Shown here one piece after another: positions 7,134 through 16,044 of a DNA stretch of 38,012 bases (positions are counted from its first letter, which is position 1; each line of letters opens with the position of its first letter). Origin of the DNA: DATFRX01 sp035630615 (GTDB lineage: Bacteria > Actinomycetota > Actinomycetes > Propionibacteriales > Nocardioidaceae). The stretch spans positions 1 to 38,012 of the forward strand of contig DASQKI010000103.1 in assembly GCA_035630615.1 (NCBI GenBank), written 5' to 3'. A program made the translations under genes and the position numbers. The notes under the pieces were generated by a model that saw only the letters and a program-made list of their open reading frames with translations, did no database searches and was not told the DNA's origin.

Positions 7134-9574
7134 CAGAGCTGGTGACCACGGCGACCGGAGAGACGGTGCCGCGCGAAGATCTCGTCACCGTGACGATCGA
7201 CGGCACCGAGGTCGGCGTGCCCAAAGGCACCCTGGTGATCCGGGCCGCCGAGCTGGTCGGCATCGACATCCCGCGCTTTTGCGACCACCCGCTGCTCGAG
7301 CCGGTCGGCGCCTGCCGGCAGTGCCTCGTCGAGGTGCCCGACGCCGGCAACGGCCGCCCGATCCCGAAGCCGCAGGCGTCGTGCACCCTCGCCGTCGCCG
7401 ACGGGATGGTCGTGCGCACCCAGGAGACCTCCGACCTTGCCGCCAAGGCGCAGCACGGCAACATGGAGTTCCTGCTGATCAACCATCCGCTCGACTGCCC
7501 GATCTGCGACAAGGGCGGCGAGTGCCCGCTGCAAAACCAGGCGATGTCGCACGGGTACGGCGAGTCCCGCTTCACCGAGGCCAAGCGCACGTTCCCGAAG
7601 CCGATCAGCATCTCCGCGCAGGTGCTGCTCGACCGCGAACGCTGCGTCCTGTGTGCTCGATGCACCCGCTTCTCCGAGCAGATCGCCGGCGACCCGTTCA
7701 TCGAGATGCTCGAGCGCGGCGCCCTGCAGCAGGTCGGCATCTACGAGAAGGAGCCGTTCGAGTCCTACTTCTCGGGCAACACGATCCAGATCTGCCCGGT
7801 CGGCGCGCTCACCAGTGCCGCCTATCGGTTCCGGGCCCGCCCGTTCGACCTGGTGTCGACGCCGTCGGTCTGCGAGCACTGTGCGGCCGGCTGCGCACTG
7901 CGCACCGACCACCGCCGTGGCAAGGTCATGCGCCGACTCGCGGGCGACGACCCCGAGGTCAACGAGGAGTGGAACTGCGACAAGGGTCGGTTCGCGTTCG
8001 GCTACACCGCCCTCGCCGACCGGCTCACGCACCCACTCGTACGTGACGACGACACTGGCGAGCTCCGGCCGGCATCATGGCCCGAGGCGCTCGCCGTCGC
8101 CGGACGTGGGCTCGCCGCGGCGCAGGGCCGGGTCGGCGTGCTCACCGGTGGTCGGCTGACGATCGAGGACGCCTACGCCTACGGCAAGTTCGCCCGCGCC
8201 GTCGTCGGCACCAACGACATCGACTTCCGAGCCCGTGCCCACTCCGGTGAAGAGGCCGACTTCCTCGCCGCGAGGGTGGCGGCCACCGGACTGACGGTGT
8301 CCTATGCCGATCTCGAGAAGGCGTCGACGGTCGTGCTCGCCGGCTTCGAGCCGGAGGACGAGTCGCCGATCGTCTTCCTCCGACTCCGCAAGGCCCAGCG
8401 GCAGTCGACAGCAGGCCCCGACGGCACTCGGATCTTCGCGGTCGCGAGCCACACCACACGCGGCCTGACCAAGCTCGACGGCCGGCTGATCCCGACGGCG
8501 CCGGGCGACGAGGCGGCGGCGCTCGCCAAGCTCACCGAAGACCCTCGGATCCGACTCACCGGCGACGACGTGATCCTCGTCGGCGAGCGCCTCGCCGGAT
8601 CGAGCGGCGCGCTCAGTGCGGCCGTCGCGCTCGCCGACCGGACCGGGGCCAAGCTCGCCTGGGTCCCGCGGCGGGCCGGTGAACGCGGCGCGATCGACGC
8701 CGGCTGCCTGCCCGGCCTGCTGCCAGGCGGCCGCCCGGTGACCAACGCCTCGGCGCGCGCCGCGATGGCCGAGGCCTGGGGCGTCGACACCCTGCCGGCT
8801 GGCTCCGGACGCGACACCGACGGCATCCTCGACGCGGTCCGCGCCGGCGGGCTCAAGGCACTGGTCATCGGCGGAGTCGAGCCGGTCGACCTGCCCGATC
8901 CCGATGCGGCGGTCGCGACGATCGACCAGGCCGAGTTCGTCGTCAGCCTCGAGCTCCGGGCGAGCGAGGTCACCGAGCGAGCCGATGTGGTGCTCCCCGT
9001 GGCTGCTGTGGCCGAGCGGTCGGGGGCCTTCGTCGACTGGGAGGGGCGACTGCGTCCCTTCGACACGGTGCTCCCCGACGCCGGGACGCTGCCGGACCTG
9101 CGCGTTTTGGCCGGCATCGCCGAGGAGATGGACGCGTCGCTGGGCTTCCGTACGGTCGACGCGGCCCGTGCCGAGCTCGCCTCGCTGGGCACCTGGGAGG
9201 GTGAGCGCACGCCGGCACCGGAGGTACAGGCCCTCGGCGCCGCCTCGACGACTGGCGGCGGTGCCATCCTGTCGACCTGGCGGCAGCTGCTCGACGACGG
9301 TCGGCTGCAAGATGGCGATCCCTACCTGGTGGCGACCGCCCGCGATCCGGTGGCGCGCCTGTCGCCGGTGACGATGCGGTCGCTCGGGGTCGCCGACGGT
9401 GACGAGGTGGTCCTTCGCACTGACGCCGGCGCCGTGGCGCTGCCGGTCGAGTCGGCGGACCTGCCCGACGACGTCGTGTGGGCGCCGCAAAACTCCGCCG
9501 GCCTGCCGCTCAATCGGCTCCTGCGAGCCGGCCAGGGTGACGTGGTTCGGCTCGAGAAGGGTGGCCCCTCATGA
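7130..9574 (+). CDS. nuoG: NADH-quinone oxidoreductase subunit G
   Basis: This 814-residue subunit is the iron-sulfur wire of the peripheral arm. The N-terminal ferredoxin domain has Cys51, Cys62, Cys65 and Cys85 for the [2Fe-2S] cluster. A His-Cys3 site is visible as His119, Cys123, Cys126 and Cys132, then Cys172, Cys175, Cys178 and Cys222 for a [4Fe-4S] cluster. Cys248, Cys251, Cys255 and Cys283 complete the optional N7 site. The remainder is a molybdopterin-oxidoreductase-like domain without an active cofactor site, ending in a short formate-dehydrogenase-like C-terminal domain. ATGA overlap with nuoF; its stop overlaps the nuoH start. Confidence 0.97.
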   Translation: MTELVTTATGETVPREDLVTVTIDGTEVGVPKGTLVIRAAELVGIDIPRFCDHPLLEPVGACRQCLVEVPDAGNGRPIPKPQASCTLAVADGMVVRTQETSDLAAKAQHGNMEFLLINHPLDCPICDKGGECPLQNQAMSHGYGESRFTEAKRTFPKPISISAQVLLDRERCVLCARCTRFSEQIAGDPFIEMLERGALQQVGIYEKEPFESYFSGNTIQICPVGALTSAAYRFRARPFDLVSTPSVCEHCAAGCALRTDHRRGKVMRRLAGDDPEVNEEWNCDKGRFAFGYTALADRLTHPLVRDDDTGELRPASWPEALAVAGRGLAAAQGRVGVLTGGRLTIEDAYAYGKFARAVVGTNDIDFRARAHSGEEADFLAARVAATGLTVSYADLEKASTVVLAGFEPEDESPIVFLRLRKAQRQSTAGPDGTRIFAVASHTTRGLTKLDGRLIPTAPGDEAAALAKLTEDPRIRLTGDDVILVGERLAGSSGALSAAVALADRTGAKLAWVPRRAGERGAIDAGCLPGLLPGGRPVTNASARAAMAEAWGVDTLPAGSGRDTDGILDAVRAGGLKALVIGGVEPVDLPDPDAAVATIDQAEFVVSLELRASEVTERADVVLPVAAVAERSGAFVDWEGRLRPFDTVLPDAGTLPDLRVLAGIAEEMDASLGFRTVDAARAELASLGTWEGERTPAPEVQALGAASTTGGGAILSTWRQLLDDGRLQDGDPYLVATARDPVARLSPVTMRSLGVADGDEVVLRTDAGAVALPVESADLPDDVVWAPQNSAGLPLNRLLRAGQGDVVRLEKGGPS

Positions 9575-10908
9575 GCGGACACAGCATGATGCTCGCGGCC
9601 GCCGACGACACCACCTACGACGCGACGCTGGGCGTCTTCGGCGACGACCCCTGGTGGGTCGTGATCATCAAGGTCGTCGTGGTCTTCGTACTGCTCGTCT
9701 TGCTGACGCTGTTCAACATCTGGTTCGAGCGCCGTGTCGTGGCGCGGATGCAGCACCGCCTAGGCCCCAACGTGCACGGCCCGTTCGGCCTCCTCCAGAG
9801 CCTGGCCGACGGTATCAAGCTGGCGCTGAAGGAAGACATCGTGCCGACGGCGGCACACAAGGCGGTCTACATCTTGGCGCCGGTGATCTCGACGGTGCCG
9901 GCCTTCATCGCCTGGGCGGTGATCCCCTTCGGGCCGGTCGTCGACATCCCGTTCACCGACACGTCGACGCCGCTGCAGCTGACCGACTTGCCGGTCGGCG
10001 TCCTCTACATCCTGGCCGTCACGTCGGTCGGGGTCTACGGCATCGTGCTTGCCGGGTGGGCGTCGGGCTCGACGTACCCACTGCTCGGCGGCCTGCGATC
10101 GAGCGCGCAGATGATCTCGTACGAGGTCGCGATGGGCCTGTCGCTGGTCGCGGTGTTCATGTACGCCGGCACGATGTCGATGTCGGGCATCGTCGCCGCG
10201 CAGGCCGACAACGTGTGGTTCGCGCTGCCATTGCTGCCGTCGTTCTTGATCTACATGGTGTCGATGGTCGGCGAGACCAACCGGGCCCCGTTCGACCTGC
10301 CGGAGGCCGAGGGCGAGCTGGTCGCCGGCTTCGCGACCGAGTATGCGTCGCTGAAGTACGCGCTCTTCTTCCTCGCCGAATACGTCAACATGGTCACCGT
10401 CTCGGCACTCGCGACGACGCTGTTCCTCGGCGGTTGGCGAGCGCCGTGGCCGATCTCGCTGTGGGACGGCGCCAACGAGGGCTACCTGCCGGTGGTGTGG
10501 TTCCTCGGCAAGGTGATGACCCTCATCTTCGTCTTCATCTGGCTGCGCGGGACGCTGCCGCGGATGCGTTACGACCAGTTCATGAAGCTGGGCTGGAAGG
10601 TGCTGATCCCGGTCGCGCTGGTCTGGACGATGGGCGTCGCCTTCGTCCGGCTGATCCGGTCCGAGTCCGACCTCGACCAGCAGACGCTGATGATCGTCGC
10701 GGGCATCGCGGTGGCCGTGTTGTTGCTGACCGCCTTCATACCCGAGCGCAAGCCCGAGCCCGAGCCGGAGCCGGCCGCGTTCGACGCGTTCGCGGGTGGA
10801 TACCCCGTCCCCCCCATGCCAGGTGAGCCAGGTGACCTTGGGCCTGAGGTCAAACACGTGGTGACGGTCCCTGACGAAGCTTCCGACGATCGGGAGGAGC
10901 GTGGCTGA
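9571..10908 (+). CDS. nuoH: NADH-quinone oxidoreductase subunit H
   Basis: This 445-residue membrane subunit anchors the peripheral arm and forms the roof of the quinone channel. About eight hydrophobic segments are visible. The family loop GETNRAPFDLPEAEGELVAGF starts near residue 231. The last ~55 residues after FIPERKPEPEPEP are a charged, proline-rich cytoplasmic tail, longer than in proteobacterial homologues. ATG start overlaps nuoG in ATGA; the TGA shares a base with the nuoI ATG. Confidence 0.96.
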   Translation: MSGHSMMLAAADDTTYDATLGVFGDDPWWVVIIKVVVVFVLLVLLTLFNIWFERRVVARMQHRLGPNVHGPFGLLQSLADGIKLALKEDIVPTAAHKAVYILAPVISTVPAFIAWAVIPFGPVVDIPFTDTSTPLQLTDLPVGVLYILAVTSVGVYGIVLAGWASGSTYPLLGGLRSSAQMISYEVAMGLSLVAVFMYAGTMSMSGIVAAQADNVWFALPLLPSFLIYMVSMVGETNRAPFDLPEAEGELVAGFATEYASLKYALFFLAEYVNMVTVSALATTLFLGGWRAPWPISLWDGANEGYLPVVWFLGKVMTLIFVFIWLRGTLPRMRYDQFMKLGWKVLIPVALVWTMGVAFVRLIRSESDLDQQTLMIVAGIAVAVLLLTAFIPERKPEPEPEPAAFDAFAGGYPVPPMPGEPGDLGPEVKHVVTVPDEASDDREERG

Positions 10909-11447
10909 TGGCTAGTGTCAAGGAACAGTTCTGGGACCCGGTCGCGGGTTTCGGCGTCACCTTCCGGACCATGTTCAAGAAGGTGGTGACCGAGCAGTAC
11001 CCCTTCGAGAAGAAGCCGACCGCGCCCCGGTTCCACGGCCGGCACCAGCTCAACCGATGGCCGGACGGGCTCGAGAAGTGTGTCGGCTGCGAGCTGTGCG
11101 CCTGGGCCTGCCCGGCCGACGCGATCTATGTCGAAGGTGCCGACAACACCGACGAGGAGCGCTTCTCGCCGGGCGAGCGCTACGGCCGCGTCTACCAGAT
11201 CAACTACCTGCGATGCATCCTCTGCGGCCTGTGCATCGAGGCCTGCCCGACCCGCGCGCTGACGATGACCAACGAGTACGAGTTGGCCGACGACTCCCGC
11301 GAGGCCCTGATCTACGAGAAGTCCAGCCTGATGGCGCCGCTTCTGCCGGGCATGGAGGAGCCGCCGCACCCGATGCGGCTCGGTGACGACGAGGGCGACT
11401 ACTATCGGGGGCTCGTCGAACCCGTGAGCGAGGGGGGCGGCACGTGA
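10908..11447 (+). CDS. nuoI: NADH-quinone oxidoreductase subunit I
   Basis: This 179-residue ferredoxin-like subunit carries clusters N6a and N6b, which pass electrons towards NuoB. Two CxxCxxCxxxCP motifs are present: Cys58, Cys61, Cys64 and Cys68, then Cys103, Cys106, Cys109 and Cys113. An amphipathic N-terminus (residues 1-35) would contact the membrane arm. The ~50-residue acidic tail is ordinary for actinobacteria. Its TGA overlaps the nuoJ GTG. Confidence 0.97.
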   Translation: MASVKEQFWDPVAGFGVTFRTMFKKVVTEQYPFEKKPTAPRFHGRHQLNRWPDGLEKCVGCELCAWACPADAIYVEGADNTDEERFSPGERYGRVYQINYLRCILCGLCIEACPTRALTMTNEYELADDSREALIYEKSSLMAPLLPGMEEPPHPMRLGDDEGDYYRGLVEPVSEGGGT

Positions 11448-12292
11448 TCGCGTTTTGGGTCCTCGCCCCGATCATGGTCGCGGCCGCGCTCGGCATGGTG
11501 TTCGCCCGCAAGGCGGTGCACGCGGCGCTGCTGCTGGCCGTCGTGATGATGTCGCTCGCGGTGCTGTATGCCGCCCAGGACGCGCCGTTCCTGTTCGCCG
11601 TGCAGATCATCGTCTACACCGGCGCGATCCTGATGCTGTTCTTGTTCGTGCTGATGTTGGTCGGCGTCGACTCGTCCGACTCGATCGTCGAGACGATCAA
11701 GGGCCAGCGGTTCGCGGCGGGCGTGATCGGGCTGCTGTTCGGCGTCACGGCGGCGATCGGAGTGGCCCAGACGTCGGTCGGCGCGATCGTCGGACTCGAC
11801 GACGCCAACGCCGACGGCAACGTGCCCGGCATCGCGGTGCTGTTGTTCTCGAAGTACATCCTCGCCTTCGAGGTGACCAGCGCCCTGCTGATCACGGCAG
11901 CGATCGGCGCCATGGTGTTGGCGCACCGCGAGCGGCTGAGTCCGAAGCCGACGCAGCGCGATCTCGCGACGCAGCGGGTCAAGGACTGGGCCGAGCACGG
12001 CAAGCCGCTCGGGCCGCATCCGACGCCCGGCGTCTACGCACGACACAACGCGGTCGACACGCCGGCGCTGCTGCCGGACGGCTCGACCGCACCCACGTCG
12101 GTGTCGCGAGCGTTGCGGATCCGCGGCAACATCCGCGCCGTCGATCCGTCACTTGTGGTCGAAGACGATCCGTCACTTGTGGTCAGACGATCCGCCCCGT
12201 CACGGTCAGGTTCCCGTAGCGAGTCGGCGGATCGCTCGACCACAAGTGACGGATCGTCTACGTCGGCTGAGGAAGAGGGTGGTGCAGGATAA
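11444..12292 (+). CDS. nuoJ: NADH-quinone oxidoreductase subunit J
   Basis: This 282-residue membrane subunit has five hydrophobic segments in its first ~165 residues, as in the family; TM3 includes VYTGAILMLFLFVLMLVGVD. Starts at GTG overlapping nuoI in GTGA. The hydrophilic C-terminal tail from about residue 233 is encoded by a palindromic DNA element (see 12142-12258). It reads as two DPSLVV copies, then a Ser/Arg-rich stretch and STTSDGSS from the inverted arm. Codons in this tail (TCA, CTT, AGA, CGA, CGT, AGT) are unlike the rest of the operon. The membrane part is intact, so function is probably kept. The TAA shares bases with the nuoK ATG. Confidence 0.95.
   Translation: MIAFWVLAPIMVAAALGMVFARKAVHAALLLAVVMMSLAVLYAAQDAPFLFAVQIIVYTGAILMLFLFVLMLVGVDSSDSIVETIKGQRFAAGVIGLLFGVTAAIGVAQTSVGAIVGLDDANADGNVPGIAVLLFSKYILAFEVTSALLITAAIGAMVLAHRERLSPKPTQRDLATQRVKDWAEHGKPLGPHPTPGVYARHNAVDTPALLPDGSTAPTSVSRALRIRGNIRAVDPSLVVEDDPSLVVRRSAPSRSGSRSESADRSTTSDGSSTSAEEEGGAG
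12142..12258. repeat. Palindromic repeat element inside the nuoJ coding tail
   Basis: Outer arms 12164-12184 and 12238-12258 are perfect 21-base reverse complements. Inner arms CGATCCGCC (12188-12196) and GGCGGATCG (12226-12234) extend the stem after a short interruption and leave a 29-base loop. An additional direct copy of 19 bases of the outer arm lies just upstream (12142-12160). The whole unit is in frame with nuoJ. Form and placement suggest an inserted REP/MITE-like element tolerated in the C-terminal tail. No mobility gene is present. Confidence 0.85.
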
Positions 12293-12591
12293 TGGACGCG
12301 ACGCCTTTCCTCACACTGTCGGCGCTGTTGTTCACGATCGGGGCGGTCGGCGTCTTGGTTCGCCGCAACGCGATCGTCGTGTTCATGTGCGTCGAGCTGA
12401 TGCTCAACGCGACCAACCTCACCTTCGTCACGTTTTCCCGGGTGCACGGCAACCTCGACGGTCAGGTCGCGGCGTTCTTCGTCATGGTGGTGGCCGCCGC
12501 CGAGGTCGTTGTCGGTCTCGCGATCATCGTGTCGATCTTCCGTACCCGCCGATCGGCCTCGGTCGACGACGCCAGCCTGCTGAAGTACTAG
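12292..12591 (+). CDS. nuoK: NADH-quinone oxidoreductase subunit K
   Basis: This 99-residue membrane subunit has three transmembrane helices and belongs to the MrpC-like family. The two functionally important membrane glutamates are Glu35 in CVELMLNATNL and Glu71 in AAEVVVGLAI, which take part in the proton pathway. Overlaps the nuoJ stop (TAATG). The 13-base gap to nuoL contains its ribosome-binding sequence (GGACGGAG). Confidence 0.97.
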   Translation: MDATPFLTLSALLFTIGAVGVLVRRNAIVVFMCVELMLNATNLTFVTFSRVHGNLDGQVAAFFVMVVAAAEVVVGLAIIVSIFRTRRSASVDDASLLKY

Positions 12592-12604
12592 GACGGAGTG
12601 AGTC

Positions 12605-14500
12605 GTGCCTGAGATGGCAAGTGCGGACGGCGTGTTCGCCCTGCTGTGGCTGCTGATCGCGCTACCGCTGGCGAGCTCGGCGGTGCTGCTGCTCGGGGGT
12701 CGACGGACCGACGCTTGGGGTCATCTCCTCGGCGCCGTGACGCCGCTGATCTCGTTCGGGTTGGGCCTCGTCATGTTCGTGACCCTGCTCGGCAGGGACG
12801 AGGAGGAGCGGTCGATCGGCCAGCACCTCTACACGTGGATGGAGGCCGGCAACTTCCACGTCGACATGGGTCTGCTTTATGACCCGCTGTCGGCGCTGTT
12901 CGTGTTGCTGATCACCGGTGTGGGCGGCATCATCCACGTCTACTCGATCGGCTACATGGCCCACGATGAGCGGCGTCGCCGGTTTTTCGGTTACATGAAC
13001 CTGTTCGTCGCGGCGATGCTGCTGCTCGTCCTCGCCGACAACTACCTCGCACTGTTCCTCGGCTGGGAGGGCGTCGGTCTCGCGTCCTACCTGCTAATCG
13101 GATTCTGGCTGCACAAGAACTCCGCGGCGGTCGCGGCCAAGAAGGCGTTCATCGTCAACCGGGTCGGCGACCTGGGGCTGGCCATCGGCATCATGCTGAT
13201 GTTCGCGACCTTCGGCGATATCTCGTTCGCGGGTGTCGCCTCCGGCATCGGCGACGCGTCGACCGGCACGCAGACCGCGATCGGCCTGCTGCTGCTCCTC
13301 GGCGCTTGCGGCAAGTCCGCCCAGGTGCCCCTGCAGAGCTGGCTCCTGGACGCGATGGAAGGCCCGACTCCGGTGTCGGCCCTGATCCATGCCGCGACGA
13401 TGGTGACGGCCGGTGTCTATCTCATCGTGCGGTCCGGCTTCATCTACGAAACCACCGACACCGCATCGACGGCCGTCGTTATCGTCGGCATCGTGACCGT
13501 CCTGTTCGGGGCGATCATCGGTTGCGCCAAGGACGACATCAAGAAGGCGCTCGCCGGGTCGACCATGAGCCAGATCGGCTACATGATGTTGGCCGCCGGG
13601 CTCGGTCCGGCCGGATACGCGTTTGCGATCTTCCACCTGCTGACCCACGGCTTCTTCAAGGCCGACCTGTTCCTCGGCGCCGGCTCGGTCATGCACGCGA
13701 TGAACGACGAGGTCGACATGCGCCGCTACGGCGGGCTGCGCAAGTTCCTACCGATCACGTTCGGCACGTTTGGGATCGGCTACCTCGCGATCATCGGGTT
13801 CCCGGGTCTCGCCGGCTTCTGGAGCAAGGACAAGATCATCGAGGTCGCCTTCGCCGACAATACGATCGTGGGCCTCGCCGCCCTCCTCGGCGCCGGTATC
13901 ACCGCGTTCTACATGACGCGCGTCATGCTGATGACTTGGGAGGGCGAGAAGCGATGGGCCGAAAACGCCGATCCGCATGAGTCGCCCAGGGTCATGACGG
14001 TGCCGCTGATGATCCTGGCCGCACTCAGCGCCTTCGGCGGTCTCTTGCTGGCCGGTGACTGGATCGTCGACTTCCTCGAACCGGTCGTCGGTCCGGAGGA
14101 GCACCAGGAGCTGCCGATGCCGGCCCTGCTGCTGACGTTTATCGTCCTCGCCGTGGTCGCCGTCGGCGTGGCGTTGTCGTGGACGATGTACGGCACGCGG
14201 GAGGTGCCCGTGACGGCGCCGCGTGGCTCGGTGCTGACCCGGGCGGCCCGCGCCGATCTCTACGGTGACGCCTTCAACGAGGCGGTCTTCATGCGTCCCG
14301 GCCAGTACCTCACCCGGTCGCTGGTCTACATCGACAACCGAGGCATCGACGGTTTGGTCAACGGCACGGCCGCGTTGATCGGCGGCTCGTCGGGCCGGAT
14401 CCGGCGGATCCAGACCGGCATGGTCCGCTCCTATGCCTTGGCCGTTTTCGGCGGCGCTGTGATCGTCGTCCTGGGGATTTTGGCGGTGAACCTGACATGA
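12605..14500 (+). CDS. nuoL: NADH-quinone oxidoreductase subunit L
   Basis: This 631-residue antiporter-like subunit is the distal proton-pumping unit with the long lateral helix. The key glutamate lies in LFLGWEGVGLASYLLIGFW, and the lysine/histidine blocks in KSAQVPLQSWLLDAMEGPTP followed by VSALIHAATMV. The length is normal. Starts at GTG 12605 after GGACGGAGTGAGTC; an in-frame ATG four codons later is possible. The C-terminal hydrophobic segment (YALAVFGGAVIVVLGILAV) is the anchor of the lateral helix. ATGA overlap with nuoM. Confidence 0.97.
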   Translation: MPEMASADGVFALLWLLIALPLASSAVLLLGGRRTDAWGHLLGAVTPLISFGLGLVMFVTLLGRDEEERSIGQHLYTWMEAGNFHVDMGLLYDPLSALFVLLITGVGGIIHVYSIGYMAHDERRRRFFGYMNLFVAAMLLLVLADNYLALFLGWEGVGLASYLLIGFWLHKNSAAVAAKKAFIVNRVGDLGLAIGIMLMFATFGDISFAGVASGIGDASTGTQTAIGLLLLLGACGKSAQVPLQSWLLDAMEGPTPVSALIHAATMVTAGVYLIVRSGFIYETTDTASTAVVIVGIVTVLFGAIIGCAKDDIKKALAGSTMSQIGYMMLAAGLGPAGYAFAIFHLLTHGFFKADLFLGAGSVMHAMNDEVDMRRYGGLRKFLPITFGTFGIGYLAIIGFPGLAGFWSKDKIIEVAFADNTIVGLAALLGAGITAFYMTRVMLMTWEGEKRWAENADPHESPRVMTVPLMILAALSAFGGLLLAGDWIVDFLEPVVGPEEHQELPMPALLLTFIVLAVVAVGVALSWTMYGTREVPVTAPRGSVLTRAARADLYGDAFNEAVFMRPGQYLTRSLVYIDNRGIDGLVNGTAALIGGSSGRIRRIQTGMVRSYALAVFGGAVIVVLGILAVNLT

Positions 14501-16044
14501 GCGACTTCCCCTGGTTGACCGTCATCGCCGCGGCTCCGTTGGTCGGCGCGGTCCTGGTGATGGCGCTTCCGCGTGGCCGTGTTGACTTGCCCAAGCAGGC
14601 GGCGCTCGGCATCTCGCTGGTCCCGCTGGTCCTGGCCGTCCTCATGGCCGCCGACTACGACTCGGGCGGCGGCTTCCAGTTCACCGAGGTGCACACCTGG
14701 ATCGAGGAGTTCGGCGCGCACTACGCGCTCGGCGTCGACGGCATCGGGCTCAGCCTGATCCTCATGACGGTGGTGCTGACCCCGATCGTCATCCTGGCGT
14801 CGTGGCATGACGGCGACGCCGGACGGTGGAGCTCCAACGCCTTCTTCGCCTGGATGCTCGCGCTCGAAGGCCTCGCGATCGGTGTCTTCGCCGCGACCGA
14901 CGTGTTCTTGTTCTACGTCCTGTTCGAGGCCACGCTGATCCCGATCTACTTCCTGATCGGCGGGTACGGCGGACCGCAGCGTTCGTACGCGGCCGTGAAG
15001 TTCCTGCTGTACTCGCTGTTCGGCGGCCTGCTGATGCTGGCGTCGGTGGTCGGCCTGTACGCGGTGTCGGCCGACTCCGAGTTCGGCTCGACCTACCTGC
15101 TGTCCGAGCTGTCCCAGGTGCCGATCGACGAATCGACCGGGCGGTGGCTGTTCCTCGGCTTCATGGCGGCGTTCGCGATCAAGGCGCCGATGTGGCCGGT
15201 CCACACCTGGCTGCCGGACGCCGCGAGCGAGGCGACGCCGGGCACATCGGTGCTCCTGGTGAGCGTGCTCGACAAGATCGGCACGTTCGGCATGATCCGG
15301 TTCTGCCTGCAGCTGTTCCCGGAGGCCTCCGAATGGGCCAACCCGGTGATCATCACGCTGGCGATCATCTCGATCATCTACGGCGCGCTGCTCGCGATCG
15401 GCCAAGACGACATCCGACGGCTGATCGCCTACACGTCGATCTCGCACTTCGGCTTCATCGTGATGGGCATCTTCGCGTTCACCAGCCAGTCGGCGGCGGG
15501 GGCGACGCTCTACATGGTCAACCACGGGGTGGCGACGGCGGCGCTGTTCTTGGTGACCGGGTTCATGATCCAACGGCGCGGGTCGAAGCGCATCTCCGAC
15601 TTCGGCGGCGTGCAAAAGGTCGCGCCGTTGTTGTCCGGGGTGTTCCTCCTCGCCGGTCTGGCGAGCCTGTCGCTGCCCGGCCTGGCGCCGTTCGTCAGCG
15701 AGTTCCTGGTGTTGGTCGGCACGTTCACGTTCTCCAAGACCGCGGCCGTGTTCGCGGCGTCCGGAGTCGTGCTCGGGGCGATCTACATCCTGCTGATGTA
15801 CCAGCGCACTATGACCGGCCCGTTGCGCGAAGACAATGCCAAGATCACCGATCTCAACCGCCGCGAGGTCGCCGCGATGGCGCCGCTGATGGCGTTGCTG
15901 ATCGGGCTCGGGGTCGCGCCGCAGCCGCTGCTCGACGTGATCAACCCCGCGGTCGAGAGCACGCTGTCGTTCGTCGACGCGCCGCAGCCTGAGCCGGACG
16001 TCCCCGTGGTCGAACAACAGAGCGTCGAAGGGAGCCAGGAATGA
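14497..16044 (+). CDS. nuoM: NADH-quinone oxidoreductase subunit M
   Basis: This 515-residue antiporter-like proton-pumping subunit shows the membrane glutamate in FYVLFEATLIPIYFLIGGYG and the lysine block in AIKAPMWPVHTWLPDAASEA. About 14 hydrophobic segments span the length. ATG overlaps the nuoL stop, and its own TGA overlaps the nuoN ATG, so the three pump subunits are translationally coupled. Confidence 0.97.
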   Translation: MSDFPWLTVIAAAPLVGAVLVMALPRGRVDLPKQAALGISLVPLVLAVLMAADYDSGGGFQFTEVHTWIEEFGAHYALGVDGIGLSLILMTVVLTPIVILASWHDGDAGRWSSNAFFAWMLALEGLAIGVFAATDVFLFYVLFEATLIPIYFLIGGYGGPQRSYAAVKFLLYSLFGGLLMLASVVGLYAVSADSEFGSTYLLSELSQVPIDESTGRWLFLGFMAAFAIKAPMWPVHTWLPDAASEATPGTSVLLVSVLDKIGTFGMIRFCLQLFPEASEWANPVIITLAIISIIYGALLAIGQDDIRRLIAYTSISHFGFIVMGIFAFTSQSAAGATLYMVNHGVATAALFLVTGFMIQRRGSKRISDFGGVQKVAPLLSGVFLLAGLASLSLPGLAPFVSEFLVLVGTFTFSKTAAVFAASGVVLGAIYILLMYQRTMTGPLREDNAKITDLNRREVAAMAPLMALLIGLGVAPQPLLDVINPAVESTLSFVDAPQPEPDVPVVEQQSVEGSQE

